Origin: an uncultured Clostridia bacterium
GTDB taxonomy: Bacteria; Bacillota; Clostridia; Christensenellales; Aristaeellaceae
Length of the DNA: 64,000 bases
Assembly: GCA_934632155.1 (NCBI GenBank)
Contig: CAKTXZ010000004.1
Coordinates: forward strand, 1-64,000
Direction of reading: 5' to 3'
The notes under the pieces were generated by a model that ran no database searches, had not been told where the DNA came from, and saw only the letters and a program-made list of their open reading frames with translations. Positions within the stretch are counted from its first letter, which is position 1; every line of letters starts with the position of its first letter. Below are positions 8,328 to 16,986 of the stretch, piece by piece. The position numbers and the translations under genes are program-made.

Positions 8328-9323
8328 ATGGCTGCCCGCAGACGCACAGGCCGCGGCCCGGGAAAGGGCGATTTGGGCGCGCATTGGATTTCCTATTCGG
8401 ATATGATGGCCTCGCTGCTGCTGGTGTTTGTGCTGGCGGTGGTGTACAGCGTGTATCAGTACTACAGCATGCTGGCGATCAAGACGAATCAGCTCAACGA
8501 GCAGCAGGCGGAGCTGGATCGCGCCACGATTGCGCTGGTGCAACGCGAGGAGGAGCTGGAGCAGGCGAATGCGACGCTCACCGGCAAGCAAAAGGAGCTT
8601 GCCGCCATTCAGATTCAGCTGAACGAACAGGAAAATGATCTGCACGCCGCGCAGGTCGCCCTCAAGACGAAAGAGGAGGAGCAGGCGGCGCTGCAGCTTC
8701 AATTGGCGGAGCAGGCGGACAGGCTGGCTGCGATGAATACCGTTTTGGCGGCGCAGCGGGCTGAGATGCTCCAGCAGCAAAGGCGGCTGGACGACCTGAT
8801 CGGTGTGAAGACGCAGATCATCCAGAGCCTGAGTGCGGCGCTGAACGCGGCGAGCCTTCGCGCGACGGTGGACAGCGCGACGGGCGACATCACGCTGGAC
8901 AGCGCGGTGTTTTTCGATACCAATTCCTCCAATGTCAAGGAATCGGGGCGTGAGCTGCTTTCGCGCTTTATGCCGGTCTATCTGAGCGTATTGATGAGCG
9001 ACGAATATGTCGACTATGTCGGTGAAATCATTATTGAGGGGCATACCGATACGGCCGGAACGTATATCAGCAACCTGAAGCTTTCCCAAAACCGCGCGCT
9101 GTCGGTGGCGGAGTATTGCCTGCAGCTGAGCACCCTGACGCCCCGGCAGCAGCAGCTGATGCAGCAATTGCTCACGGCGAAGGGCCGCAGCTTTTCCGAT
9201 CCGGTTTACCGCGCGGACGGAACGGTGGATATGAGCGCGTCCCGCCGGGTGGAGTTCAAGTTCCGCCTGAAGGACAGTGAAATGATTGAAGAAATGAACC
9301 GGATTCTCTCTCAGATGGAATAG
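8328..9323 (+). CDS. MotB/ZorB-like anchor protein: TM helix, coiled coil, OmpA-type peptidoglycan-binding domain
   Basis: 331 residues. The basic N-terminus is followed by one TM helix (about 22-45) carrying Asp25 in WISYSDMMASLLL, aligned with the proton-carrying Asp of MotB. Residues about 50-165 form a Gln/Glu-rich coiled coil with LNEQ and LAEQ heptad-like repeats. The C-terminal OmpA-like domain (about 185-325) has the peptidoglycan-binding signature EGHTDTAGTY...LSQNRA, with Asp241 and Arg256 in the expected places. ATG 8328 follows GGGAGGAA and overlaps nothing. The coiled coil between membrane and wall domain is much longer than in flagellar MotB or classical ZorB and could span a thick wall. 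Confidence 0.82.
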   Translation: MAARRRTGRGPGKGDLGAHWISYSDMMASLLLVFVLAVVYSVYQYYSMLAIKTNQLNEQQAELDRATIALVQREEELEQANATLTGKQKELAAIQIQLNEQENDLHAAQVALKTKEEEQAALQLQLAEQADRLAAMNTVLAAQRAEMLQQQRRLDDLIGVKTQIIQSLSAALNAASLRATVDSATGDITLDSAVFFDTNSSNVKESGRELLSRFMPVYLSVLMSDEYVDYVGEIIIEGHTDTAGTYISNLKLSQNRALSVAEYCLQLSTLTPRQQQLMQQLLTAKGRSFSDPVYRADGTVDMSASRRVEFKFRLKDSEMIEEMNRILSQME

Positions 9324-9333
9324 GGGGCGCAGC

Positions 9334-9819
9334 ATGAAAAAACTGGCGATCACGCTGATTGTGCTGGTGCTGGCAGTGGCCGGTCTGATTGGCTACGGCA
9401 TGTTCAACACAAGCATGGTGGTGGTTGGTCAGGGGTTTCAAAAAACGCCGGCGTCTCAGCGCAGCGCTGATTTTGAAACGCTTCGCCAAAGTGTAGAGAA
9501 AAAAAGCCTGCTGGGGACGATGCTGAAAAGCGAACCGCTGGGCGACGCTTCGCGTTACTCCTATTACATCTATACGCTGCGTATCAAAAACCCCGGCCTT
9601 GTTCCGGCGGAAATGGTGGAGCTGCAAATTGCGCCCATCGAACAGGACGTCCTGTTTTATACCGATACGGTGGAGAACGTCATTCCGCCCGGTGAAACGC
9701 GCGATATCTGGTGCGTTCTGCTGACGGAGGGCGAGCCATACGCCGTGCGCGATATTTATATCACCTATTACCTTTGGGGCCATGAGCATGAGGTGAAGTT
9801 CACATATGAAAACCATTAA
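9334..9819 (+). CDS. Membrane-anchored protein of unknown function
   Basis: 161 residues that I do not recognise. The N-terminus is one hydrophobic helix (about 4-24, LAITLIVLVLAVAGLIGYGMF) without a lipobox, so it is a signal anchor or signal peptide. The rest looks like an extracytoplasmic beta-rich domain; the stretch around 85-130 (IKNPGLVPAEMVEL...VIPPGETRDIWC) resembles an immunoglobulin-like or DUF4352-type fold, but that is only a pattern impression. It lies 10 bases after the MotB-like gene and overlaps the VanX-like gene by 14 bases, so all four genes are one transcript and the protein may be an accessory part of the motor complex. Confidence 0.65.
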   Translation: MKKLAITLIVLVLAVAGLIGYGMFNTSMVVVGQGFQKTPASQRSADFETLRQSVEKKSLLGTMLKSEPLGDASRYSYYIYTLRIKNPGLVPAEMVELQIAPIEQDVLFYTDTVENVIPPGETRDIWCVLLTEGEPYAVRDIYITYYLWGHEHEVKFTYENH

Positions 9820-10507
9820 AAGGATGATGATGTTCATGCTGCTGCTTTCTTTCCTGACGGCCGCGCGTGCGGAGGACGCCGCCCAGCCCGCGCATGAGCT
9901 GCCCAAGGGCTTTTGCTATGCGCATGAGGTGATCGACGATGTGATTCTGGATATTCGCTACGCCGGCGCGCATAATTTTGTCGGCGATGTAATCGACGGC
10001 TATGAAGCGCCCTACGCGATTATGACCAATGAAGCTGCGCAGGCGCTTAAGGCGGCCGCGGATGAATTTCGCGCGATGGGCTATCGTGTGATGATCTTCG
10101 ACGCGTACCGCCCCCAAAGCGCCGTGAAGCATTTCGTGCGCTGGTCGCAGAAGAAGGACGACATGCGCATGCGCGACGAATTCTATTCGGAATATAAGAA
10201 CAAAACATTGCTCGTGGACGAGGGCTATATTGCCCGCAATTCCAGCCATACGCGCGGCAGCGCGATTGACATGACCATTACGGACATGAACGGCGTTCCG
10301 CTGGACATGGGAACGGGCTTTGATTATTTCGGCAAAAAGGCATGGCACGGCGCGAAGGGAATTACGCCCGAGCAGACGGCCAACCGGGAGCTGCTGCGCG
10401 AGGTCATGCAGCGCAACGGCTTCCGAATGTTTGAAAAGGAGTGGTGGCACTATAAGCTGCTGGGCGAGCCCTTTCCGGATAAGAGCTTTAATTTCCCGGT
10501 AAAGTAA
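9806..10507 (+). CDS. Secreted D-alanyl-D-alanine dipeptidase (VanX/M15D family)
   Basis: Zn-dependent peptidase (233 aa) of the VanX family. The zinc ligands and catalytic residues are visible: Arg in DAYRPQ, His and Asp in SSHTRGSAIDMT, the catalytic Glu and last His in EKEWWHYKL. A signal peptide (about 1-22, MFMLLLSFLTAARA) sends it outside the cell, unlike cytosolic VanX of vancomycin-resistance clusters. There are no vanH, vanA or vanRS genes here, so a wall-turnover or recycling role is more likely than resistance. AGGTGA about 9 bases upstream supports ATG 9806. It closes the MotA/MotB-like operon and is followed by a strong terminator. Confidence 0.88.
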   Translation: MKTIKRMMMFMLLLSFLTAARAEDAAQPAHELPKGFCYAHEVIDDVILDIRYAGAHNFVGDVIDGYEAPYAIMTNEAAQALKAAADEFRAMGYRVMIFDAYRPQSAVKHFVRWSQKKDDMRMRDEFYSEYKNKTLLVDEGYIARNSSHTRGSAIDMTITDMNGVPLDMGTGFDYFGKKAWHGAKGITPEQTANRELLREVMQRNGFRMFEKEWWHYKLLGEPFPDKSFNFPVK

Positions 10508-10520
10508 AGCGCGGTATTGT

Positions 10521-10577
10521 GGGGAAGCCGGGCCTTAAATGGCCGGAGAACGGCTTCCCCGCATTTTGTTTTTCGCG
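10521..10577 (+). terminator. Terminator of the MotA/MotB-like operon
   Basis: GGGGAAGCCG (10521-10530) pairs perfectly with CGGCTTCCCC (10551-10560) and is followed by GCATTTTGTTTTT. Confidence 0.85.
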
Positions 10578-10689
10578 CCCTTGCACCATGCGGCGGCTGC
10601 GACATAGGATGAGGATGAGGGCCGGGAATGCACGGCCTGAACCCCATCAAAAGCGCCCGAGCGGCGCAATGAAGTAAGGAGGCGCCTGC

Positions 10690-11505
10690 ATGTCTTTTTA
10701 TTCCTACAAAAACGCGAATCCCTCCTGCTGCCCCGGAACGGTGTCGGGCAATGTGCTGGATGGTCTGAACGAAAAAATCTGCATTCAGGTGAAGCGGGTG
10801 TATGATAGCTGTCTGCAGCAGCAGCAGCTCAAGAATGTTGATGTGACGATCAGCAGCTACGCTCAGGTGGTAAACACCTGCTGCTGCAATTCCTCTGCCT
10901 GCTGCGGAAATGAAACCGAGACCATTCCGCCTACATCCGCTCCCGTGCCGCCCATTACGTTTGAATCCTGCCGTTCCAGCACCATGGATGTGGATATCGG
11001 CAACCTCTCCATCGAACGCCTGTGCGACCGGCCGTGCTTCGCCCGTGTCCGCGGCACGATTCAGATCCCCATCGACATTCTCTTTACCGACAGCCGTTGC
11101 ATCGAATACATCGGCAAGGGTACGGTCAGCGTCAGCCGCGATGTACTGCTGGCCGTTCCGGATGAATCGATCGTTCCCTACACGCTGGAGGGCATGGCCA
11201 GCGCGGTATGCGTTGCCGGCTCCTATCGCGGCGATAATACCTTCCGCCTCACGGTGTGCGTGACGATTGTGCTCAAGGTGCTGGCGAAGGTGGAGATTCT
11301 GGTGCCCAGCTACGGCTTCTGCCCGATTCCGCCCTGTGAGGAATTCTCAGACTCCGTATGCGACGAATTTTTCTCCTTGCCTCTCTTCCCGCCTGCGACG
11401 CTGTGCGATGAGTCCAATATTGGCAGCGGCAATACGGGGTGCGGCTGCGGGTGCGGCTGTAACCGCGGCTGCGGATGCAAGCACACCCCGAATACGACCA
11501 CCTAA
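10690..11505 (+). CDS. Cysteine-rich protein, possibly spore-coat related
   Basis: 271 residues, not confidently recognised. Features seen: no signal peptide; Cys clusters NTCCCN and SACCGN near 60-75; a proline-rich linker; a central beta-rich part (about 95-215, RGTIQIPIDILF, KGTVSVSRDVLL); and a striking tail CGCGCGCNRGCGC before the stop. RBS AAGGAGG is well placed before ATG 10690. Cys-rich, signal-less, stand-alone genes of this kind in Clostridia are often spore coat or exosporium proteins, but no sporulation promoter or neighbour supports this here. A metal-binding or disulfide-cross-linked structural protein is an alternative. Confidence 0.6.
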   Translation: MSFYSYKNANPSCCPGTVSGNVLDGLNEKICIQVKRVYDSCLQQQQLKNVDVTISSYAQVVNTCCCNSSACCGNETETIPPTSAPVPPITFESCRSSTMDVDIGNLSIERLCDRPCFARVRGTIQIPIDILFTDSRCIEYIGKGTVSVSRDVLLAVPDESIVPYTLEGMASAVCVAGSYRGDNTFRLTVCVTIVLKVLAKVEILVPSYGFCPIPPCEEFSDSVCDEFFSLPLFPPATLCDESNIGSGNTGCGCGCGCNRGCGCKHTPNTTT

Positions 11506-11542
11506 GCATGATTGAAACAAAAGAAAAAACGGCCCCGCATTA

Positions 11543-11563
11543 GACACGGGCGGATAACGAAGT
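11543..11563 (+). repeat. Left inverted repeat of the recombinase element
   Basis: Core GATAACGAAGT at 11553-11563, preceded by ten bases of which seven match the right copy. Confidence 0.5.
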
Positions 11564-11616
11564 TTTTATGTAGGATACGGTGCGGTCTCTGAAAAGGGGC
11601 TGCACCGCGTTCTGCT

Positions 11617-13287
11617 TTATGCAGAAAACTTGAACTGCTGCGGGTTCTGGCGGATCTTCTCCATTGCAGCCTGTATCTCTTTTTCTGTAGGAATAGAGAA
11701 CAGCCCAACGGCAGTGAAGTAAATGTCCACCTTGACCTTCTTGCTTCCCTTGTCTTTACTATGGACTTCAATACGGCGGATCAGCGCATTGACGATTTCC
11801 GGCGTAAGCTGCCGGATGTCCGTATCGTCCCGCAGCGCTTTCATCAGCAGCCTCAAATCCACCTTGGTTTGCTCCGCATCCAACAGCTTTTTCTTGCCGT
11901 CAGCTACGAGCTCCAGCAGGTCCTTCTGCTCCTTTTCGTAGTTGGCGGTCATTTTTGCAAAACGCTCATCGGTGATTTTGCCGGAGATATTCGCTTCAAA
12001 CAACCCCTCGATGGCCTTGTCGATTGCCTGGATGCGCCGTTCACTTGTAGAAATGGTCTGCTTCAGCTTCTGCACCTCGGACTGCCGTGCGGCGGTGTTG
12101 TTTTTCGCCAGCAGATACAGGAAAATCGGCTCATAGCACCGAACAAAGTCTGCAAGACTACCCACCGCTTCTGCTACGATCTGTTCCAGCACCACATTTC
12201 GGATATAGTGAATATTGCAAGTCCCTCGTCCGGAATTGTAGTTGGCGCAGCGGTAAAATTCCTGATTGGGCTTCAAACTCTTGGCGGCGCAGAAGTGCAG
12301 CTTAGCGCCGCAGTCGGGGGAAAACAGCAGGCCTGCAAACAAGCTCGCCCGTCCGGTTTTCGTATTTCTGCGTTTATGGCTGCGAAGCTCCTGTACACGG
12401 TCAAACAGTTCCTCGGAGATAATCGGCTCCTGCATATTGGGAATAACCTGCTGCTCCTCTACGGGGTTGTAGATCTTCTTGTGAACCTTGAAGCTGACCG
12501 TTGTGCTTTTGAAGTTTACAGCGCACCCGGTGTACTGCCTATTTTCAAGAATGTGCTTTACAGCTTCGTCTGCCCATAGATACGGATTTGCCGGAATTGG
12601 GTTGCGGGTGGCCCTGCCTACGCTGGCATAATATGCCGTAGGGGTGAGAATTTTTTCATTCTCAAGGTCACGGGCAATTTGTGATGGGCCACGCCCCGCA
12701 AGGCATAGGTGGAATATCCTTCGTACCACCTCCGCAGCAGGCTCATCAATGAGCCACTTTTCTCTGTCCTCCGGCGACTTTTTGTAGCCGTATGGAACAG
12801 TGGAAGATATCCGCTTGCCGTGTTCGGCTTTGCTTTTCCAGACCGCGCGAATCTTCTTGCTGGTTTGCTCGGCATACCACTCATTAAAAATGTTGCAGAA
12901 CGGCATCATTTCCAACCCCGTTTTGGCGGCCGTGTTCACGTTCTCCTGAATAGAGATAAAGGTTACACCGAGGGACGGATAAATGATCTGTGTCAGCCGT
13001 CCCCTTTCCACCTGCTCACGACCAAAGCGACTGAGGTCTTTCACAATGATCGTGCCGATTAGCCCGTCCTCTACCATTTTCTGCATCTGCTGAAACCCTT
13101 CCCGCGGGAAGGTAGTGCCGGATACCCCGTCGTCTACAAAGAATCGCGTGTTCCGATAGCCTTCCCGACGGGCGAAGTCCTGTAAAATCTGCTTTTGCCT
13201 TCTGTATATTGAATGGGGGAAACGTCTGAAAAGGGTATGTTTATAGCAACACAGTGAAAACACTGTCCGCAACAGCTTGATATGCAT
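11617..13287 (-). pseudogene. Large serine recombinase, N-terminally truncated
   Basis: 556 open codons matching a TnpX-like large serine recombinase. Present: the end of the catalytic domain (FFVDDGVSGTTF, IIVKDLSRFGR), the recombinase domain (VPYGYKKSPED...), a zinc-ribbon region (PDCGAKLHFC...YRCANY) and a C-terminal coiled coil. Missing: the first 30 or so residues with the YxRLS-type catalytic serine. In their place is an unrelated leader running into the homologous part at HSIYRRQKQILQDF. One zinc-ribbon position that is normally Cys also appears to be Ser (LFSPDCG). Without the nucleophile it should not recombine DNA, so I call it a relic, though the frame is otherwise intact. The neighbouring inverted repeats may mark the element it belonged to. 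Confidence 0.75.
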
Positions 13288-13338
13288 TGAAAACTCGTCA
13301 GTTTTATGATATAATACCGTTCCAACTCCCTATATAAT

Positions 13339-13379
13339 AAAATCACCGAGAAATGCTTTTTGCTTCTCTCGGTGATTTT
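13339..13379. terminator. Bidirectional terminator hairpin
   Basis: AAAATCACCGAGA (13339-13351) pairs with TCTCGGTGATTTT (13367-13379), with A and T tracts on both sides. It lies inside the right edge of the recombinase element, so it would stop transcripts coming from the ABC operon on the minus strand. Confidence 0.8.
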
Positions 13380-13418
13380 ATTTGCCCTTGCTACGCCTGA
13401 TAAACTGTTTTGTTCAAT

Positions 13419-13439
13419 ACTTCGTTATCAGTCCGTGGC
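13419..13439 (-). repeat. Right inverted repeat of the recombinase element
   Basis: ACTTCGTTATC at 13419-13429 is the exact reverse complement of the left core; seven of the next ten bases also match. Confidence 0.5.
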
Positions 13440-13469
13440 GTTCGAGAGCCGGATCCTTTTCAGGCTTGC

Positions 13470-15062
13470 TTACTTCTTCTCATAGTTGTCGTAGGCAGCC
13501 TGCAGAATCTCGATCGCGCGATCGATCTTCATGGTCTTGAGCGTTTCGTCCAGCTTATCCAGCGCGGAAACGTCGGCATTGCCCAGCACCACGTTGATGA
13601 AGGTTTCCAGCGTAGCGGTCTTCGCATCGCTCAGGATGGTGGTGTACTCAACCGCTTCGTCGCCGGTCACGGTCAGCGGGGGCAGCAGCAGGGTGTATTC
13701 GCCGCTGGCGTTGAGCGTCTGCGACTTGACCTGCGCCTCGTTGGAGGTCAGCTTCACCTGCTCATAATTCATGAAGCGGGGCCACTGGCCGCGGCCGCCC
13801 AGAGCGTACATGTTGATGAAGTCGTTGTTCATGGACCCGTCCTCATTGTAGGAGGCAGGCAGATAGTACGGCGTGCCGTTCTCATCGTAGTCGAAGGTAA
13901 CGCCCTGCTTGCCCCAGGAGAGGATATCGGTGAACTCGTCGGAATACATGTAGTCAAGCATCCGGAGGATCAGATGGGTCTTTTCTCCCGCTGCGGTGGT
14001 CACAGCGTTCAGCTGCTCGGCGGCGGCCCACTTCACCATATCGGTGTTGGAGTTATAGCGGTGGCCGTTCATGTCATACAGGGGGCCCATGGGCTCGGAG
14101 GCGGCCTTGTCGTTCAGTCCGGCGTCGCGGATCTTCTGCATGAAGGTTTCCGCCTCGCCGGGATACTGGAAGAAGAAGCCAACCTGATCGTTGAGGATCT
14201 TCACAATACGGGTGTCGGTGTCCTGCGTGTTGAATTCGGGGTCGATCAGGCCCTCGGCGTACCACTTGCGCATGTCGGTCGCGAACTTCTTGAAGCTCTC
14301 GCCGTTGTTGGAGGTGGCCCACCAAGCAACCTTGCCGGTGGCGGGGTCGATCTGCATGTTGTTCCAAACAACATCCCAGCCGCCGGAGATCATCTGCAGC
14401 AGGAAGTATTCCTTGAAATCAGACATGGGGATTTCGTCGTTGGGGTCGCCATTGCCGTTCGCGTCCTTGTCCTTGAAGGCCTTGAGAACGTTGTAGAGAT
14501 CCTCGGTGGTCTTGGGCATGTCCATGCCGACGTTCTCGAGCCAGTCCGTGCGGATGCCGAAGCCAGAATAAGCGTTGCGCCTGATATCCTGCTCGACATG
14601 GCAGCAGCCGGTGATTTCGCCGCTGTCCAGCGTCAGCGCGCGGCGGATGTAGGCGTTGTCCTTGAGCAGCTGGCTGTAGATGGGCATATCGGCTTCCCAA
14701 TTTTCCACCTTGTTCAGGGGCATGACCAGACCGTCTTCGATCGCAGCCGCGACGCCGCCGGAATAGTTATCCCAATTCCAGAAGATGATGTCGGGCCAGT
14801 TGTCGGAATCCTGAATGGTCAGGTTGACGATCGTGTCGTAATCGTCGGAGCGAACGATGCCCATGAAATCAAGCTCCACGTTGAACTTTTCTTCCAGATG
14901 CTTTACCCAGTACGCATCCCAGAAATTCGCGATCTGCGTGGAGGGATTCCACGCCTTGTGGAGCCAGCGGATCTTGGTGGGGGCTTCCTCGGCGACGCCG
15001 GGGATGGCCGCCAGAGAGAGGATCATGACCAGAGCCAGAGCCAGAGCGAGCAACCTTTTCAT
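13470..15062 (-). CDS. Extracellular solute-binding protein of a sugar-type ABC transporter
   Basis: 530-residue binding protein of the large YtcQ/LipO-like group that works with LplB/LplC-type permeases. A signal peptide occupies about 1-25 (LLALALALVMILSLAAIPGVAEE). It has no lipobox cysteine; cleavage at an A-x-A-like site is expected, which is odd for a single-membrane cell. The ligand is probably an oligosaccharide or glycan fragment, but nothing in the sequence fixes it. AAAGGAGG precedes ATG 15062. It is the third gene of a minus-strand operon (permease, permease, binding protein) with an AraC regulator upstream. No ATPase gene is present, so a shared MsmK-like ATPase elsewhere is likely. 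Confidence 0.85.
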   Translation of the reverse strand: MKRLLALALALVMILSLAAIPGVAEEAPTKIRWLHKAWNPSTQIANFWDAYWVKHLEEKFNVELDFMGIVRSDDYDTIVNLTIQDSDNWPDIIFWNWDNYSGGVAAAIEDGLVMPLNKVENWEADMPIYSQLLKDNAYIRRALTLDSGEITGCCHVEQDIRRNAYSGFGIRTDWLENVGMDMPKTTEDLYNVLKAFKDKDANGNGDPNDEIPMSDFKEYFLLQMISGGWDVVWNNMQIDPATGKVAWWATSNNGESFKKFATDMRKWYAEGLIDPEFNTQDTDTRIVKILNDQVGFFFQYPGEAETFMQKIRDAGLNDKAASEPMGPLYDMNGHRYNSNTDMVKWAAAEQLNAVTTAAGEKTHLILRMLDYMYSDEFTDILSWGKQGVTFDYDENGTPYYLPASYNEDGSMNNDFINMYALGGRGQWPRFMNYEQVKLTSNEAQVKSQTLNASGEYTLLLPPLTVTGDEAVEYTTILSDAKTATLETFINVVLGNADVSALDKLDETLKTMKIDRAIEILQAAYDNYEKK

Positions 15063-15104
15063 AGATAAACCTCCTTTATATTTTCACAGGTTTTCCCCTG
15101 TGAT

Positions 15105-16007
15105 TTACCCTTTGACAGCGCCAACCATGACGCCCTTGGTGAAATACTTCTGAATAAAGGGATAGACGCACAGGACAGGGACGGTGCTGACAATGATGAC
15201 GGAATAGCGCATGGTCTGGTTCATCATTTCCAGCAGCGCATTGCGCTTGGCCGGGTCGCGATCCAGATCCTGTTCCTTAATCAGCAGCGCGCGCACCACC
15301 ATCTGCAGCGGCTGCAGCTCGGACTTGCGAATGTAGAGCAGCGCATTCGTCCACGAGTTCCAATGCCCCACCGCGCAGAACAGCGCGATGGCCGCCAGCG
15401 TCGGCTTCACCATGGGCATCAAAATGCGGAAGAAGATGGTCAGCTCGTTCGCGCCGTCCAAGCTTGCGCTTTCGATCAGCTCGTCCGGAACGCCCTGCAT
15501 GGCCGTGCGGATGACGATCATGTTATAGGTGCTGATCAGCCCCGGAATAATCAGCGCCCAGATGGTGTTATACAGGCCGACCGCCTTAACGATCATGAAG
15601 GTGGGAATCATGCCGCCGCTAAAGTACATCGTAAAGATGCACAGGCCGGTAATCAGCTTCCGAAGCATCAGATTCTTGCGCGAAAGCACATAGGCCAGCA
15701 GCGAGGTGAAAAGCAGGTTCAGCGTCGTGCCAACGATGACAACAAAGATCGTTACCCGGTAGCCCTGCCAAATAGGCGTATAGCCAAGCACCTTATCGTA
15801 GTTCACCACGCTGAAATTCAGCGGCAGGAAGACGGGCCCGGTGTGCAGCACCAGCGTCTCCGGGTCGGAGAAGGAGGCGCACAGCACGTACCACATAGGA
15901 TAGAGCATGATAAAGCAGAGCATAAGCATGAACAGGACGTTGCATACGTCAAAGACCCTGCTGCCAGCGCTGGAGCGGCCGTAATTCCATTCCTTTTCCT
16001 TCTTCAT
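15105..16007 (-). CDS. Sugar ABC transporter permease, LplC/YtcP-like
   Basis: 300-residue permease with about six TM helices and the EAA loop DELIESASLDGANELTIFFRILMP, in which the conserved Gly follows the Asp. It ends with the family-typical KYFTKGVMVGAVKG. I choose ATG 16007 because AAGGGGGTGA lies at the right distance; an in-frame GTG nine bases earlier is closer to the site than usual. It pairs with the LplB-like permease immediately upstream to form the membrane channel for the binding protein downstream. Confidence 0.9.
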   Translation of the reverse strand: MKKEKEWNYGRSSAGSRVFDVCNVLFMLMLCFIMLYPMWYVLCASFSDPETLVLHTGPVFLPLNFSVVNYDKVLGYTPIWQGYRVTIFVVIVGTTLNLLFTSLLAYVLSRKNLMLRKLITGLCIFTMYFSGGMIPTFMIVKAVGLYNTIWALIIPGLISTYNMIVIRTAMQGVPDELIESASLDGANELTIFFRILMPMVKPTLAAIALFCAVGHWNSWTNALLYIRKSELQPLQMVVRALLIKEQDLDRDPAKRNALLEMMNQTMRYSVIIVSTVPVLCVYPFIQKYFTKGVMVGAVKG

Positions 16008-16020
16008 GACGCTCACCCCC

Positions 16021-16986
16021 TTACCAAAGCGAAATCTCGCTGACGCGGCGGGAAATGCCGTTGAAGATAAACAGCAGCGTCAGGTTAATCATACTGTTGA
16101 ACAGGTCGACCGCCGAGCCGTAGCTCATCTGCCCGCCCATAAGGCCCTTGCGGTAAACGAAGGTAGACATCACGTCCGCGGTTTCGTAGGTGGCTTCGTT
16201 GTAAAGCAGGATGATTCGCTCGTAGCCGATGGACATCATGGAGCCCACGCGCATGAGCAGCAACAGCAGGATCGTCGGCAAAATGCCCGGGATGTGCACA
16301 TGCCAGACGCGCTGGAAGCGGTTACAGCCGTCAATCGCCGCGGCGTCCAGCAGCTGAGAATCGATAGAGGAAAGCGCCGCGAGGAAGATGATCGAGTTAT
16401 AGCCCATGTTCTGCCACAGGGAGGAGAGCTCATGAATCCATGGAAAATACTTGGGGGTGGAGAGCCAGAGCTGCGGCTTTGCGCCAAAGAGCGCCGTAAT
16501 CTGGTTGAGCAGGCCGTTGTAGGAAAGCAGGTTGCACACCAGACCGACCGCGACGACCGTCGAGACAAAGTGCGGAAGATAGGTGATGGTCTGAATCGTA
16601 CGCTTGAATTTGCTGTTGCGGATTTCGTTAATCAGCAGGGCGAAGATGATCGGCGTCGTGAAGCCGATCGCCAGACCAAGGCTGTTAATCACCAGCGTAT
16701 TGCGCACAAGCCGCCCGAAATAATACCCGCCGATGAATTCCTTGAACCACTTCAGACCCACCCACTTGCTGCGCCACAGGCCGCGCGCGGGACGATAATC
16801 CTTAAAGGCGATCACGATGCCGCCCATGGGCGCGTAGCAGAAGATAAAATACCATGTCAGGCAGACCAGCGCAATCACATAAATCCAGCGGTTCCGATAC
16901 AGATCGCGGCAAAGACGCCGGCCGAAGCTTTCCTGACGGATGGGAAGCGGGACCGCCGCGAGCGTCTTCTGTTTCCGGGTCATCAT
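16021..16986 (-). CDS. Sugar ABC transporter permease, LplB-like
   Basis: 321-residue permease with about six TM helices. The first is near 35-55 (IYVIALVCLTWYFIFCYAPM) and the EAA loop is at LLDAAAIDGCNRFQRVWHVHIPG. First gene of the three-gene transporter operon. The start may be the first or second of two adjacent ATG codons. It lies downstream of the AraC gene but behind a terminator-like hairpin, so it probably has its own promoter in 16987-17240, which I could not pin down. Confidence 0.9.
   Translation of the reverse strand: MMTRKQKTLAAVPLPIRQESFGRRLCRDLYRNRWIYVIALVCLTWYFIFCYAPMGGIVIAFKDYRPARGLWRSKWVGLKWFKEFIGGYYFGRLVRNTLVINSLGLAIGFTTPIIFALLINEIRNSKFKRTIQTITYLPHFVSTVVAVGLVCNLLSYNGLLNQITALFGAKPQLWLSTPKYFPWIHELSSLWQNMGYNSIIFLAALSSIDSQLLDAAAIDGCNRFQRVWHVHIPGILPTILLLLLMRVGSMMSIGYERIILLYNEATYETADVMSTFVYRKGLMGGQMSYGSAVDLFNSMINLTLLFIFNGISRRVSEISLW

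Larger units (their letters stand above)
11543..13439. mobile_element. Small serine-recombinase element bounded by imperfect inverted repeats
   Basis: About 1.9 kb between a 21-base sequence at 11543-11563 and its inverted copy at 13419-13439 (18 of 21 matching; the inner 11 bases GATAACGAAGT are identical). It contains one recombinase gene and a hairpin, sits between a Cys-rich gene and an unrelated ABC operon, and looks richer in A+T than its flanks. Large serine recombinases do not normally need terminal inverted repeats, so these could be att-like half sites or repeats of an older element. No clear target duplication was seen. Confidence 0.55.

Noticed and set aside
6779..9323. A complete Zorya anti-phage system
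   Set aside because: The ZorA/ZorB-like pair is present but no ZorC, ZorD or ZorE-type helicase or nuclease gene lies nearby; the following genes encode an unknown membrane-anchored protein and a cell-wall dipeptidase.
9806..10507. Vancomycin resistance determinant vanX
   Set aside because: No vanH, vanA/B or vanRS genes are present and the protein carries an export signal, so it cannot work as cytosolic VanX does in resistance.
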